A DNA stretch of 64,000 bases. It comes from CAZASK01 sp964487845 (GTDB lineage Bacteria; Chlamydiota; Chlamydiia; Chlamydiales; FEN-1388). Under the pieces are notes generated by a model. It did no database searches. It was not told the origin of the DNA and saw nothing but the letters and a program-made list of their open reading frames with translations. The stretch is from the NCBI GenBank assembly GCA_964487845.1, contig CAZASK010000003.1, forward strand, positions 1-64,000, written 5' to 3'. Position numbers and translations under genes: made by a program. This document shows positions 25,861 to 34,444 of the stretch, in pieces. Numbering within the stretch: position 1 is the stretch's first letter; the number at the start of each line of letters is the position of its first letter.

Positions 25861-26976
25861 ATGATCAACAATAACCCCGCACCATCTCAACAATATACAC
25901 CTGATAGCTTGCTGATGAATGGAGGCTTTGAAAGTAGTCAGGCGCAAGGAGTTGCGGCCTTTGGTCAGGTGAAGGCTATGGACGGCCTTTCCCAGTCGGA
26001 GAAAACAGAGCTGATTGAAAAAGCAAAGACTTTGCTGTCAGATCCACAGCTTCCTGTTGGCGATCAGGTAAAATTAACCAAGTGGATTGACATCGTATCA
26101 CACTACCCTGTCACTCCTCAAGATCCTGATGCTCTTGTCATGAACCCTATTGCAGCTGCCACAAACCCATATATGACTCCTGGTATCATGGCAATGCTCT
26201 TTCCTATGCTCTCGGAAATCCAAAAAATCATGGCAGACATCGTCATCCAAAGCTCAAAGCTTGATCAGGCGATGACAAAACTGACTCTCAGCATGGCCAA
26301 GGAGATCTTCAACTATTCCATTGCAGCAGGACAATTGCGAGCAGACCAGCTGCGAGCAGAGGCCGCCTCTCACTTTGCACAAGCTGCATTTCAGCTCACC
26401 ATGGCGGTCGCCACAATTGGAGTGGTTATAGGCTCGAAACACCTAGAAGGGAAAGCTAAGACTGAATTGCATCAATCTGCTGGATATAAGGATGCCACAC
26501 AAGGAGCTCCAATAAAAAACCCTCAACCTACTCAACAGCAGATAAAAGATGGCGAAATATACATGACGAAGCCTGGTCCTAATAACAATCCCCCAAGCGT
26601 ACCTTGTAAATATGATAATTTAAATCTTGATCGCGACACAACGAAAATTGATAACATAGCAGCTCGTAAAATGGATCTAGATCTTAGCTCAAAACACACA
26701 CAGATGGAGCAATTTGCCAACAGCTTGATACAACAACTAGGTGGTGCAGCAACAAATATCACGCAGGGTGTTGTCGCTTCCATAAAAGCTGGGTTGACTG
26801 AAGAAGAAGCTGTGATGAGCGCCATGTCTGCTATGCTCGAAAAGCTTCTGAGCACTATCCAGCAGACCCAACAAAAAGCGATCGACGAAGGAAAAGGAGC
26901 TTCTCAGTTTTTTGAACAGATGAATAACATGGTAAAAGAATTTGCAGGTAACATCACACGTGCTATTTATTCATAA
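25861..26976 (+). CDS. copD: T3SS minor translocator, CopD/YopD family (SctB)
   Basis: 371 residues. Partner of CopB in the translocation pore. One hydrophobic segment at ~176-195 (FQLTMAVATIGVVIG) after a helical stretch rich in Ala/Gln (FNYSIAAGQLRADQLRAEAA), and a long C-terminal helical region (EEAVMSAMSAMLEKLLSTIQ). AAGGAG lies 10 bases ahead of the ATG. The stop codon coincides with the first bases of the palindromic repeat at 26975. Confidence 0.82.
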   Translation: MINNNPAPSQQYTPDSLLMNGGFESSQAQGVAAFGQVKAMDGLSQSEKTELIEKAKTLLSDPQLPVGDQVKLTKWIDIVSHYPVTPQDPDALVMNPIAAATNPYMTPGIMAMLFPMLSEIQKIMADIVIQSSKLDQAMTKLTLSMAKEIFNYSIAAGQLRADQLRAEAASHFAQAAFQLTMAVATIGVVIGSKHLEGKAKTELHQSAGYKDATQGAPIKNPQPTQQQIKDGEIYMTKPGPNNNPPSVPCKYDNLNLDRDTTKIDNIAARKMDLDLSSKHTQMEQFANSLIQQLGGAATNITQGVVASIKAGLTEEEAVMSAMSAMLEKLLSTIQQTQQKAIDEGKGASQFFEQMNNMVKEFAGNITRAIYS

Positions 26977-27136
26977 CTCCTCTTACGCACTTGTGAAGCC
27001 AGAAGGCGTGGATTATTTTGAGTATGAGCGATTTGAGAAAGCACAGTCATATCCGAAGGATATGGCGAGCATTTCGAAGGCCGCTCATGCTCAAAAGAAA
27101 CAAGCCTATGGCATCAAAAAGCGCGTGAGGTGAGTT
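26975..27136 (+). repeat. Long palindromic intergenic repeat, copy 1
   Basis: About 162 bp, closely similar to the element at 44899-45061. The ends are inverted (AACTCCTCTTACGCAC at the left, GCGCGTGAGGTGAGTT at the right), the inner arms pair (TTTTGAGTATGAGCG with CGCTCATGCTCAAAA), and the centre is CATATCC-GAA-GGATATG. The whole can fold as one long, interrupted hairpin. It begins inside the copD stop codon. No transposase is encoded, so it fits a non-autonomous (MITE-like) or BIME-like element. Confidence 0.85.
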
Positions 27137-27163
27137 CAAACTATTTTGCTGAGGGTGGTTTTC

Positions 27164-27568
27164 ATGTTAGAAGAGTGGAGAAACAGGTTGCAGAAGGATT
27201 TAGGAGCAGAAGAGCCTCTTGGCGCTGAAGGTCAGGAAAACTTCTCGATATTATTCGATGATGTGACCGTTCAAGTACGTGCTGCCCCACCTGGATTTCA
27301 GCTTCTCGCCACCCTCGGCCCAGTTCCTGCCGATGAGCAAGAAATTCTTTTCGCCAAACTCCTTCAAGGAAACCTCTTTTTTCAAGCCACAGCGGGCGCC
27401 ACTCTCGCCCTTGACCAAACAGGCAGCCGCGTTGTGATGCAGCAGCTGCACCCTTCTAAATGCACTTACAGTGACTTTAAAGCGATATTCGAAGACTTCT
27501 TAAACATGATTGATTTTTGGAAAAAAGAGATGTACGAGCACTCGAAAAATCCAACTGCCAATTTTTAA
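27164..27568 (+). CDS. T3SS class I chaperone, CesT/Tir family
   Basis: 134 residues. Seen: the CesT pattern of an N-terminal helix (LEEWRNRLQKDLG), a beta-sheet (DDVTVQVRAAPPGFQLLATL) and the signature helix-strand LLQGNLFFQATAGATLALDQ, then VVMQQL and a C-terminal helix. Dimeric chaperones of this family bind the N-terminal part of effectors and bring them to the ATPase. ATG at 27164 follows GAGGGTGG; an upstream in-frame start at 27146 has no better site. The next gene starts 4 bp after the stop and is its likely client. Position just before cdsD matches chlamydial CT663. Confidence 0.85.
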   Translation: MLEEWRNRLQKDLGAEEPLGAEGQENFSILFDDVTVQVRAAPPGFQLLATLGPVPADEQEILFAKLLQGNLFFQATAGATLALDQTGSRVVMQQLHPSKCTYSDFKAIFEDFLNMIDFWKKEMYEHSKNPTANF

Positions 27569-27572
27569 ATGA

Positions 27573-28727
27573 ATGATAAACTATATGAATGACAATCGGA
27601 TTTCTTCCCAAGCACCCCCTACATTTGCCCTCATAGAACAGTCTAAGCAAGGCCATCTTCTCAAAATTGGGGAGAAAGCCCTGAGAGTGACCCAACTCAA
27701 AAGCGAGATGGCTGGAGCCACAGGGAAGCTAGAGCGCCTGGGAAATTTCATGGGAACCAGCTCATTGGCACGAGAACTACGGAAAACACAAAACGAGCTC
27801 AAAGAATATACGAAAATGCACACAACGCTAGGTAAAGACGATAAAAATACCCTACAAGGTAACATACATTCGATTCAAGATGAACTTGAAGCAACAAATG
27901 CCAAAATTAAACAATATGAAAACGCGCTGAATACAGCATATGATATTACCAGTGCTTCACCAGGATTTGGGAAAGAGGCTCAGGAAGCACAGGAGCAGCT
28001 ACCAAAATATTACGCCTATCGAGATGGACTTCTTGCTCACAAAGAGCAGCCAGAGGTCAAAGTGACCCAAAAGCAATATGAAGGCTTGCTCAGCAAAATT
28101 AGCACGCTGCGCACAGAATGGAAACAGAGCTCTGTAATTGATAAAATCTCCATGAAACTTGGCATCACGCAACGAGGAAAAGAATTACGTCAAGAAAGAG
28201 CTCAAAGGTATGCAGAGGTGAAGGCAGAAGTAGATGCTCTTCCTGCATCTCAAATCCTCGATCGTCTTGGAACAGCTATAAAAAACAATGACACAGCGAA
28301 ACTAAGAACGGCGACAAGCGATCTCAAGATTATGTTCGAAAGAGGAACACCAGAAGCACAAAAACTCATACTGAAAAACATATTTTCAGAAACTTCAGGA
28401 GCTGCTTTGAAGGTGGCATTCCAAATTCCTAAAATGGAAGAAGCTATTGATAAAGCCTTTAAAGGCATGTACGTAGATGAGAGTCTTGGTTTTATGAAAG
28501 AATGTGCTGAATATGAAAAAAACCCTAATCGAGAAAAAGCAAATAGTCTCTATAACAAATATATTCAAAATGGGAGCGAAATGGAAATCAATATCCCCCA
28601 ATCACTAAACGCGTCGTCATTAGAAAATCAAGAAGATATCACCTCTAAATTACAAAAGTGCTTTCAACATGTTTTCGCAACAATTCACCAAAAAGTCATT
28701 ACAGAAAAGATATTTCAGGCGAATTGA
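27573..28727 (+). CDS. Coiled-coil effector candidate sharing its N-terminus with RasGAP protein A
   Basis: 384 residues, helical, no signal peptide. Residues ~18-60 align with the N-terminus of the RasGAP protein at 4599-6314 (SKQGHLLKIGEKALRVTQLK against AKLGHQAKIGELAVKITELK), and the similarity continues in a looser form through SPGFGKEAQEA and the basic QRGKELRQERAQRYAEVKAE. It lacks the arginine-finger and FLR segments, so it may be a shortened relative. It follows the CesT chaperone by 4 bp (an in-frame ATG at 27585 is an alternative start), the usual arrangement for chaperone and effector. Function unknown; the secretion claim is inferred from context. Confidence 0.65.
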   Translation: MINYMNDNRISSQAPPTFALIEQSKQGHLLKIGEKALRVTQLKSEMAGATGKLERLGNFMGTSSLARELRKTQNELKEYTKMHTTLGKDDKNTLQGNIHSIQDELEATNAKIKQYENALNTAYDITSASPGFGKEAQEAQEQLPKYYAYRDGLLAHKEQPEVKVTQKQYEGLLSKISTLRTEWKQSSVIDKISMKLGITQRGKELRQERAQRYAEVKAEVDALPASQILDRLGTAIKNNDTAKLRTATSDLKIMFERGTPEAQKLILKNIFSETSGAALKVAFQIPKMEEAIDKAFKGMYVDESLGFMKECAEYEKNPNREKANSLYNKYIQNGSEMEINIPQSLNASSLENQEDITSKLQKCFQHVFATIHQKVITEKIFQAN

Positions 28728-28834
28728 TGCTCTCTCTGTAGTCAGAATTCTTGCCCTCGCATAAATTCCGTTGAGAAATTATTCGAACCCTGAGATAAGT
28801 GAAGTAACTGAAGCCAGACCAAGGATAGTGACGC

Positions 28835-30343
28835 ATGGGCATAGACGAAAAACATGACACAATTTTTGATGCAGAGAACAACGCGGAGAGTGGAATCGCG
28901 CACGTTGACTTTGACCTTCTTGATACCGCAGGAAGATGGCTACTCAAGGTAGTGTCAGGGCCAAATACGGGCGCCGAGTTCTCCATGCAAACAGGCACCT
29001 CATACCTCATAGGCACAGACACCTCCTCTTGCGATATCGTCTTCCACGACCTCAGCGTCTCGCGCCAGCATGCACGCATCAGCATTGACCTTCAGAACCA
29101 TATCTCCCTCGAAGATCTCTCCAGCAGAAACGGCACATTCGTAGATGGAGAAAAAATTTCAAACAAACAGTCTCTGCCAGCAAATGCTCTCGTCACTACA
29201 GGCACGACCACATTTATGCTCATTGACAGAGAAGGCGAAAGAGCAACCATCGTATCCCCTCCGCTAGGCACGCCACAAAAACAAGAACCTGCTATCAATG
29301 GCCAAAAAAGCGATGCCGACATCAAGAAAGAAGCACTCACTGGAGTGTCGATAGGACCTCTGCAACAAGCAGTGCTCGCCCCCATTCAAACAGAAGTTGA
29401 GCGCATCAAAGAAGAAGAAAAGCGAAAAGAGCGCCATGCCAGCGCATTAAGTGCTCTTATGATTTTGGCAGGAGTCACTGGCCTCTTCGTCTTAGCAGGA
29501 GTCGGCACCACCATGCTCTTTAAAGCAGAAGATGTCGTCGTCACAAAAGAAGACGACGCAGACTCCATTATCGCCAGAACGTTAAAAGACTACCCAACAG
29601 TGCGCTACAGCTTTAATCCTGCAAATGGCCGCCTCCTCCTCATAGGACATGTGCTCATGAGTGTAGACAGAAGTAAGATCCTTGATAACTTAGGCCAGCT
29701 GAAGTTCATCTCCGGCATCGACTCTTCCAATATTGTAATCGATGAATATGTGTGGAGAGAAATCAACCAGGTGCTTGCAAAAAATCCAGCTTGGAAGAGT
29801 ATCACCATTTCATCACCTGTAGCAGGAAGATTTGTGATGACAGGGTTTTTAAAGACCAGAAAACAAGCAGACGAGCTTTCTGACTATATCTCTCAAAACT
29901 TCCCCTATCTCGATCTTTTAGAGAAAAAAACGATCGTCGAAGAAGATCTCAAAGCAGAAATCAATCAAAAGCTCTCTGAAGGCGGATTCAGAGGGGTTCA
30001 GGTAGCGCTCAACAACGGAGAGCTCACCTTCTCAGGTGCCATATCTGGTGAACACTCCTCACAGTTTGCCAAGTTACTTACCAGCTTGAAGAGCATACCA
30101 GGAATACGCACTGTCCAGTCTTTTGTCACCGAGTCGGCAACCGATCAATCGATGATCAACCTCTCCGATCGCTACCAGGTAACAGGATTTTCATCACAAG
30201 GCAAGACACTCAGCGTCGTGATCAACGGCAAGATTTTATCGAAGGGCGACACCCTCGATGGCATGACCATTACCGCTATCACCCCTACCACTCTTTTCCT
30301 CGAAAAAGAGGGTTTTAAGTATAAGATTGATTTTAATAGGTAG
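28835..30343 (+). CDS. cdsD: T3SS inner-membrane ring protein CdsD (SctD) with FHA domain
   Basis: 502 residues. Cytoplasmic FHA domain at ~45-130 (YLIGTDTSSCDIVFHDLSVS, RQHARI, LSSRNGTFVDGE) that binds phosphothreonine, one membrane segment at ~205-230 (LSALMILAGVTGLFVLAG), then periplasmic ring-building (BON/SctD) repeats. Chlamydia CdsD is much longer, around 830 residues with two FHA domains; this one has a single FHA. The Ser/Thr kinase of the same cluster is the obvious candidate for making its ligand. First gene of the structural block; 100 bp upstream are free for a promoter. Confidence 0.9.
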   Translation: MGIDEKHDTIFDAENNAESGIAHVDFDLLDTAGRWLLKVVSGPNTGAEFSMQTGTSYLIGTDTSSCDIVFHDLSVSRQHARISIDLQNHISLEDLSSRNGTFVDGEKISNKQSLPANALVTTGTTTFMLIDREGERATIVSPPLGTPQKQEPAINGQKSDADIKKEALTGVSIGPLQQAVLAPIQTEVERIKEEEKRKERHASALSALMILAGVTGLFVLAGVGTTMLFKAEDVVVTKEDDADSIIARTLKDYPTVRYSFNPANGRLLLIGHVLMSVDRSKILDNLGQLKFISGIDSSNIVIDEYVWREINQVLAKNPAWKSITISSPVAGRFVMTGFLKTRKQADELSDYISQNFPYLDLLEKKTIVEEDLKAEINQKLSEGGFRGVQVALNNGELTFSGAISGEHSSQFAKLLTSLKSIPGIRTVQSFVTESATDQSMINLSDRYQVTGFSSQGKTLSVVINGKILSKGDTLDGMTITAITPTTLFLEKEGFKYKIDFNR

Positions 30344-30428
30344 CGGGAATAGAATAAGGTTAAAGGGATAGAGGGGCTCTTTGTAGCTATAGATGTGCCC
30401 TCTCAGATATTTATAAGGAGTGCTTCTT

Positions 30429-30677
30429 ATGTTTGGCATGGAAAAGCAAAAAGGAAAATCGAAAGATCTCTTTCTCTTCGATCTTGAGAAAGAATTAAAA
30501 GACGCGCAAAAGCGAAAAGAGTATGCCAAAAAGATCGAAAAAAGAATTAACGCCATTAAAGAAGCACTGCGAAAAGGCAGTAAAAAAGAGGAGTTTGACC
30601 ACTTAGGGGTTCTCCTCAACGGCTATCATGCTCTGACCATTGTTTTGGGAAGAGCTGCAAAGACAGCCTCAAAATAA
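30429..30677 (+). CDS. cdsE: T3SS needle chaperone CdsE-like
   Basis: 82 residues, almost fully helical and strongly charged (FDLEKELKDAQKRKEYAKKI), ending in a more hydrophobic helix (YHALTIVLGRAAKTA). Size and place between cdsD and the needle gene match CT665/CdsE, which keeps the needle subunit from polymerising in the cytoplasm. ATG at 30429 has AAGGAG eight bases before it; an in-frame GTG at 30420 overlaps that site and is rejected. Confidence 0.8.
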   Translation: MFGMEKQKGKSKDLFLFDLEKELKDAQKRKEYAKKIEKRINAIKEALRKGSKKEEFDHLGVLLNGYHALTIVLGRAAKTASK

Positions 30678-30796
30678 AAAGCCTCTATTGACGCGGTGTC
30701 AGGGGTCGTAACAAACGGTCTTCGATGCTGAATGTGTACATCGAAAGGTGTACGGTATAAGAACACAATCCACCTACCAATTTTTGGAGGTAACCA

Positions 30797-31090
30797 ATGG
30801 CCGGCGGATATCAAGATCCATGGACTGGTGCAGCAATCACTCAGGGCTATCTTAACAAGCCACAGATGGCTATCGAATTTAGCTACCTTGTAGATGCAAT
30901 CAACCAGCTGTCTGCAGTTGCAAAATCGAAAATTGCAGCTATACGTTCGAAAAAGAGTGCAATGAGTATTGCCGATATGTTTGATTTGCAGATGACGATG
31001 AACAAACTTTCCCAATTTTCTGAAATGTCAACATCGATTATCTCAGCATTGAACACATCAATCAACTCTATGGCACGTAACATCAAGTAA
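30797..31090 (+). CDS. cdsF: T3SS needle subunit CdsF (SctF)
   Basis: 97 residues, one helical hairpin, as expected for the needle protomer. Seen: N-terminal GYQDPWTGAAIT, then two helices (KPQMAIEFSYLVDAINQLSA and SIADMFDLQMTMNKLSQFSE) and the C-terminal ISALNTSINSMARNIK, which packs in the needle lumen. GGAGG lies 7 bases ahead of ATG, one of the best sites in the cluster, in keeping with the high copy number of the needle protein. A highly structured spacer follows. Confidence 0.9.
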   Translation: MAGGYQDPWTGAAITQGYLNKPQMAIEFSYLVDAINQLSAVAKSKIAAIRSKKSAMSIADMFDLQMTMNKLSQFSEMSTSIISALNTSINSMARNIK

Positions 31091-31114
31091 TTCTATCTGA
31101 TGTTCGTAGGAATA

Positions 31115-31209
31115 TACCTTCTCGCCCCCGCCCGAGACTTTCGGATAACGTGAGCTTCTCAGGGCATCGTATACTGGGCGAGAGGTACAGCAGACTGACA
31201 AACAGTCTG
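31115..31209 (+). ncRNA. Structured RNA element between cdsF and cdsG
   Basis: TACCTTCTCGCCC (31115-31127) pairs with GGGCGAGAGGTA (31176-31187): 12 base pairs with one bulged T. Inside lie two small hairpins (CCGA 31132-31135 with TCGG 31141-31144; TGAG 31151-31154 with CTCA 31158-31161), and a third follows outside (CAGACTG 31191-31197 with CAGTCTG 31203-31209). This is a branched fold, not a simple terminator, since no T-run follows. It could stabilise the needle mRNA or lower read-through into cdsG. Transcript type is inferred. Confidence 0.45.
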
Positions 31210-31278
31210 ACACCATTGAAGCGGATTGAGTGGGCTAGGTTTCGTGATAGTATTTGGAATAGATCAACAGGAGAAGAT

Positions 31279-31725
31279 ATGTCAGAAGAAAGTCTTTTAG
31301 ATGAATTTAAGGATGATTTTGCGCTTTTCATTGAAGCAGGTTTCATCGCAGTAAAGCAACTCGATGAGATTGCGGCTCGAAGACTTTTTAAGACAGCAGA
31401 ACTTCTCAACCCAGATAACCTAGCCTCTCAATTAGGCTTGGGCTATGTAGCCCTTAACAAATTACAGGTAGCTGAGGCGACGAAGATATTTGAAGTCATC
31501 GTCAAAAAAGACCCAGGCCATCATCTGGCACAGGCTCTTTTAGGCATCTGTTATTTGTTGACAAAGAACAAGCAAAAGCAAGGCGAAAAGCTTATTGAAG
31601 AAGCAAAAGCCAACAGTGACGACCCCACCATTCACGCACTCGCAGAGACATGCATGGCGTGGGCGCATACAGATTTACAAGCGAAAACTCTCTCCCCTCT
31701 TTCTCTGAAATCATCCGAGAAATGA
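31279..31725 (+). CDS. cdsG: T3SS TPR chaperone CdsG (CT667-like)
   Basis: 148 residues with tetratricopeptide-like helices (AARRLFKTAELLNPDNLASQ, LGYVALNKLQVAEATKIFEV, LAQALLGICYLLTKNKQKQG). CdsG works with CdsE as co-chaperone of the needle subunit, like YscG. The frame is open upstream to 31150, but ATG at 31279 has AGGAG six bases before it and gives the family length; the extra 5' part is the structured spacer. Confidence 0.82.
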   Translation: MSEESLLDEFKDDFALFIEAGFIAVKQLDEIAARRLFKTAELLNPDNLASQLGLGYVALNKLQVAEATKIFEVIVKKDPGHHLAQALLGICYLLTKNKQKQGEKLIEEAKANSDDPTIHALAETCMAWAHTDLQAKTLSPLSLKSSEK

Positions 31726-31766
31726 GACGAGGGAGATATCCATTAACCCATTAACGAGAGTCCCTT

Positions 31767-32501
31767 ATGGAAGAAAAAATGGGTGAAAAAGTTGAAAAAA
31801 TCGGAAAAATCGAACGCCTCGATCTAAAGGCTCAGATAGCAGACGTTACTGACGCTCAAGACATAGCAGAGCTCGAGTCACGCTCAAAGTTTGACGCCGC
31901 GATCACAAAAGCAGAAAGAAATTGGGATCACTCGCAGGCTGCGTCTATAACACAAGTCAACTCAACGCAAGAGACTGCTGTAACAAGGCCCTCGTTGATT
32001 GAGGATATCAGCTTCAGTGAAAAGAAAATTCAACGGCTACAGCCCGCCTCAATCGATCAAATTACAGCACAGGCGGAAGATCTCCGAAGCGCGATGCAAG
32101 AACCCATCACCAAGCTTACTGCTGCAGTGGAAAACAGCCCACAAGGCAAGATAAGCCCTATATATGAGGCTCAGCTAGGGCAGCGACTTGTGCATATTGA
32201 TTCAAGCTTGCGTACTGCCGTTGGAAAAGTAGGCGTGGAGGTGACCGATCAAACGGTAAAGCCTCTTACTCCAAACCCTATGGTGACGTTTTTAAACTAC
32301 CTCACGACAAGTGATCATAAACTTTCTACATTGATATCAGAAGTAAAAGCACTCGATATTTCAAAGAACAGATTGACACCTGAGAAGCTGCTCGCCGTGC
32401 AGATAAAGCTTGGATTTGTACAGCAGGAGTTGGAATTTTTTACCAACATCCTCAACAAAGCACTTGAATCGATCAAGACAACGATGAACGTACAGATTTA
32501 A
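31767..32501 (+). CDS. CT668-like T3SS protein, probable inner-rod subunit (SctI-like)
   Basis: 244 residues, placed between cdsG and the ATPase as CT668 is in Chlamydia. The C-terminal end (LTPEKLLAVQIKLGFVQQEL then EFFTNILNKALESI) has the pattern of inner-rod proteins of the YscI/SctI family (LTPExLLxxQ...ELE...K...I). The N-terminal part is charged and probably disordered. The rod assignment is an inference from this short pattern and from the lack of another sctI in the operon; the CT668 match rests on position and size. Confidence 0.6.
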   Translation: MEEKMGEKVEKIGKIERLDLKAQIADVTDAQDIAELESRSKFDAAITKAERNWDHSQAASITQVNSTQETAVTRPSLIEDISFSEKKIQRLQPASIDQITAQAEDLRSAMQEPITKLTAAVENSPQGKISPIYEAQLGQRLVHIDSSLRTAVGKVGVEVTDQTVKPLTPNPMVTFLNYLTTSDHKLSTLISEVKALDISKNRLTPEKLLAVQIKLGFVQQELEFFTNILNKALESIKTTMNVQI

Positions 32502-32536
32502 AAAGGCTTTTGAACAAGTAGAAGAGATACATTCCT

Positions 32537-33892
32537 ATGGCCAACCGAGAATTTTCTGAGACATACAGTGTCGAACAATTTGATTCTCATGTAGAGCAAG
32601 TGCTCAACCGTCTCGATGAGGTGCAGATCACGACCGTGAGCGGCCGCATCACAGAGATTGTTGGGATGCTCATTCGCGCTGTCGTGCCGCAAGTCAAAAT
32701 CGGTGAGGTATGCCTCGTAAAGCGAGATGGCATGGAGCCTTTGATGACAGAGGTTGTCGGCTTTACAGCACATGATGTATTTCTTTCTCCCCTTGGGGAG
32801 ATGACAGGAGTAGGCCCATCGTCTGAGGTTATTCCGACACGAATGCCCTTGAGTATCAAAGTGGGGCCAAAGATTTTAGGACGCGTTCTCGATGGCCTCG
32901 GAAGACCACTCGACACAGCAACGAAAGGACCACTGGATGTTCACGACCTCGTGCCCGTCTATCGAGCACCACCAGATCCTCTGAAGAGAAAAATGATTGT
33001 AGAGCCTATCTCCGTGGGCATACGCGCTATCGATGGGGTGTTATCAACAGGTCTTGGCCAAAGAGTTGGAGTGTTCGCAGCTGCAGGTGGTGGTAAGTCC
33101 ACACTTCTTGGAATGATTGCCAGAAATGCTGTGGCAGACGTCAACGTCATCAGCCTCATCGGTGAAAGAGGACGAGAGCTACGTGAATTTGTGGAAAAAG
33201 ACTTAGGACCAGAAGGGCTCAAGCGCTCGGTGCTCGTGATTTCTACATCTGACCAAGCATCGCAGCTACGATTAAATGCAGCCTATGTCGGTACAGCAAT
33301 TGCTGAGTATTTTAGGGATCAAGGCAAGTCAGTCATTTTGATGATGGACTCTGTAACACGTTTTGCCCGTGCGATCAGAGAGGTAGGACTTGCTGCTGGT
33401 GAGCCACCAGCACGAGGCGGATATACTCCCTCTGTGTTTGCCGTGCTCCCTAAACTTCTCGAGCGTGCCGGCAACTCAGATAAAGGCTCTATCACTGGTT
33501 TTTATACAGTGCTGGTAGCAGGCGATGACATGAACGAGCCGGTAGCCGACGAAACAAGATCTATCTTGGATGGACACGTTATTTTGTCTGCTGAATTGGC
33601 AAGGCAGTATCATTATCCAGCGATTGATGTGCTCTCTTCAGCAAGCCGGGTGCTAACATCGATTACAAATAAAGAGCACATCCAACTGATAGGAAAATTA
33701 AAAGAAGTATTAGCAACATATAAAAAGAACGAGCTTCTCATTAAAATTGGTGAATACAAGCGCGGCTCTGATAAGAACGTTGACTTTGCAATCGACTACA
33801 TCGATAAGGTAAATCGTTTCTTAAAACAAGGAGTTGATGAAAAAAGTTCTTGGCAGGAGACTCTGCAGCAACTAAAAGCCCTCTTCAAGTAG
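32537..33892 (+). CDS. cdsN: T3SS ATPase CdsN (SctN)
   Basis: Hexameric ATPase at the base of the injectisome that strips chaperones and helps unfold substrates. 451 residues. Seen: Walker A AAAGGGKSTL (~179-188), LIGERGRELREFVE, Walker B SVILMMDSVTRFARAIRE (~264-280) and the T3SS/flagellar mark GEPPARGGYTPSVFAVLPKL, which sets it apart from F1 beta subunits. The N-terminal beta-barrel (TTVSGRITEIVGMLIRAVVP) is complete. The stalk gene starts 10 bp after the stop. Confidence 0.95.
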   Translation: MANREFSETYSVEQFDSHVEQVLNRLDEVQITTVSGRITEIVGMLIRAVVPQVKIGEVCLVKRDGMEPLMTEVVGFTAHDVFLSPLGEMTGVGPSSEVIPTRMPLSIKVGPKILGRVLDGLGRPLDTATKGPLDVHDLVPVYRAPPDPLKRKMIVEPISVGIRAIDGVLSTGLGQRVGVFAAAGGGKSTLLGMIARNAVADVNVISLIGERGRELREFVEKDLGPEGLKRSVLVISTSDQASQLRLNAAYVGTAIAEYFRDQGKSVILMMDSVTRFARAIREVGLAAGEPPARGGYTPSVFAVLPKLLERAGNSDKGSITGFYTVLVAGDDMNEPVADETRSILDGHVILSAELARQYHYPAIDVLSSASRVLTSITNKEHIQLIGKLKEVLATYKKNELLIKIGEYKRGSDKNVDFAIDYIDKVNRFLKQGVDEKSSWQETLQQLKALFK

Positions 33893-33902
33893 CGGAGGCG
33901 TC

Positions 33903-34439
33903 GTGGTAGAAAAATCAGACCTCCCCCCCTATCCGCTCAAAGAAGTGCTCATGATCAAGAAAAGGCGTGTCGACGAAGCCGAGAAGACAGTAAAAGAAAA
34001 AATCAAACTTCTGACACAAGAGCAAGAGAAGCTGAAGCAACGAGAAGCTGAACGGGATGTCGTATTGCAGCACTACAAAGACAAACTCAAGCAGATGAGA
34101 GATGAGTTTGACCAGGGGACGACAAGTGATAAGATTGAACAGATCAAGGTGTACATCAAAGTTGTACAAGAAAAGCTAAAAGTAGAAGAAAAAAAGGTAA
34201 AAGACCAAAAACAGCAAGTAGATGTCGCAGAAAAGAATGTAGAGTTAGCCAAAGAGCAGCTCAAGGCAAGAGAAAAAGAGCGAGACAAGATCATTACTCA
34301 TAAAGGTGAATGGGAAAAAGAGACTCTCAAAGAACTCGAAACTCTTGAAGTACGCAATGAGGATGACGTTGGCTCTACGATGTTTTTGTCAAAGTTTACA
34401 AAGAAAAGAGCCCAAAAGAATGCATTACGTAAGGAGTAA
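33903..34439 (+). CDS. cdsO: T3SS central stalk CdsO (SctO/YscO)
   Basis: 178 residues forming one long coiled-coil hairpin, nearly all K, E, Q and L (EKTVKEKIKLLTQEQEKLKQ; VEEKKVKDQKQQVDVAEKNV). SctO connects the ATPase to the export gate, like the gamma subunit of rotary ATPases. The start PYPLKEVLMIKKRRVDEAEK is the chlamydial CdsO pattern. GTG and ATG alternatives exist near 33903; the chosen start follows AGCGGAGG. Place directly between cdsN and cdsP settles the assignment. Confidence 0.88.
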   Translation: MVEKSDLPPYPLKEVLMIKKRRVDEAEKTVKEKIKLLTQEQEKLKQREAERDVVLQHYKDKLKQMRDEFDQGTTSDKIEQIKVYIKVVQEKLKVEEKKVKDQKQQVDVAEKNVELAKEQLKAREKERDKIITHKGEWEKETLKELETLEVRNEDDVGSTMFLSKFTKKRAQKNALRKE

Positions 34440-34444
34440 GGCCT

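Noticed and set aside
26942..27133. Short open frame after copD with a look-alike at 44942
   Set aside because: Both are the palindromic repeat read as protein. There is no ribosome site, and the similarity is explained by the DNA element.
31150..31278. N-terminal extension of CdsG
   Set aside because: Open by chance; it is the structured spacer, and the ATG at 31279 has the proper ribosome site.
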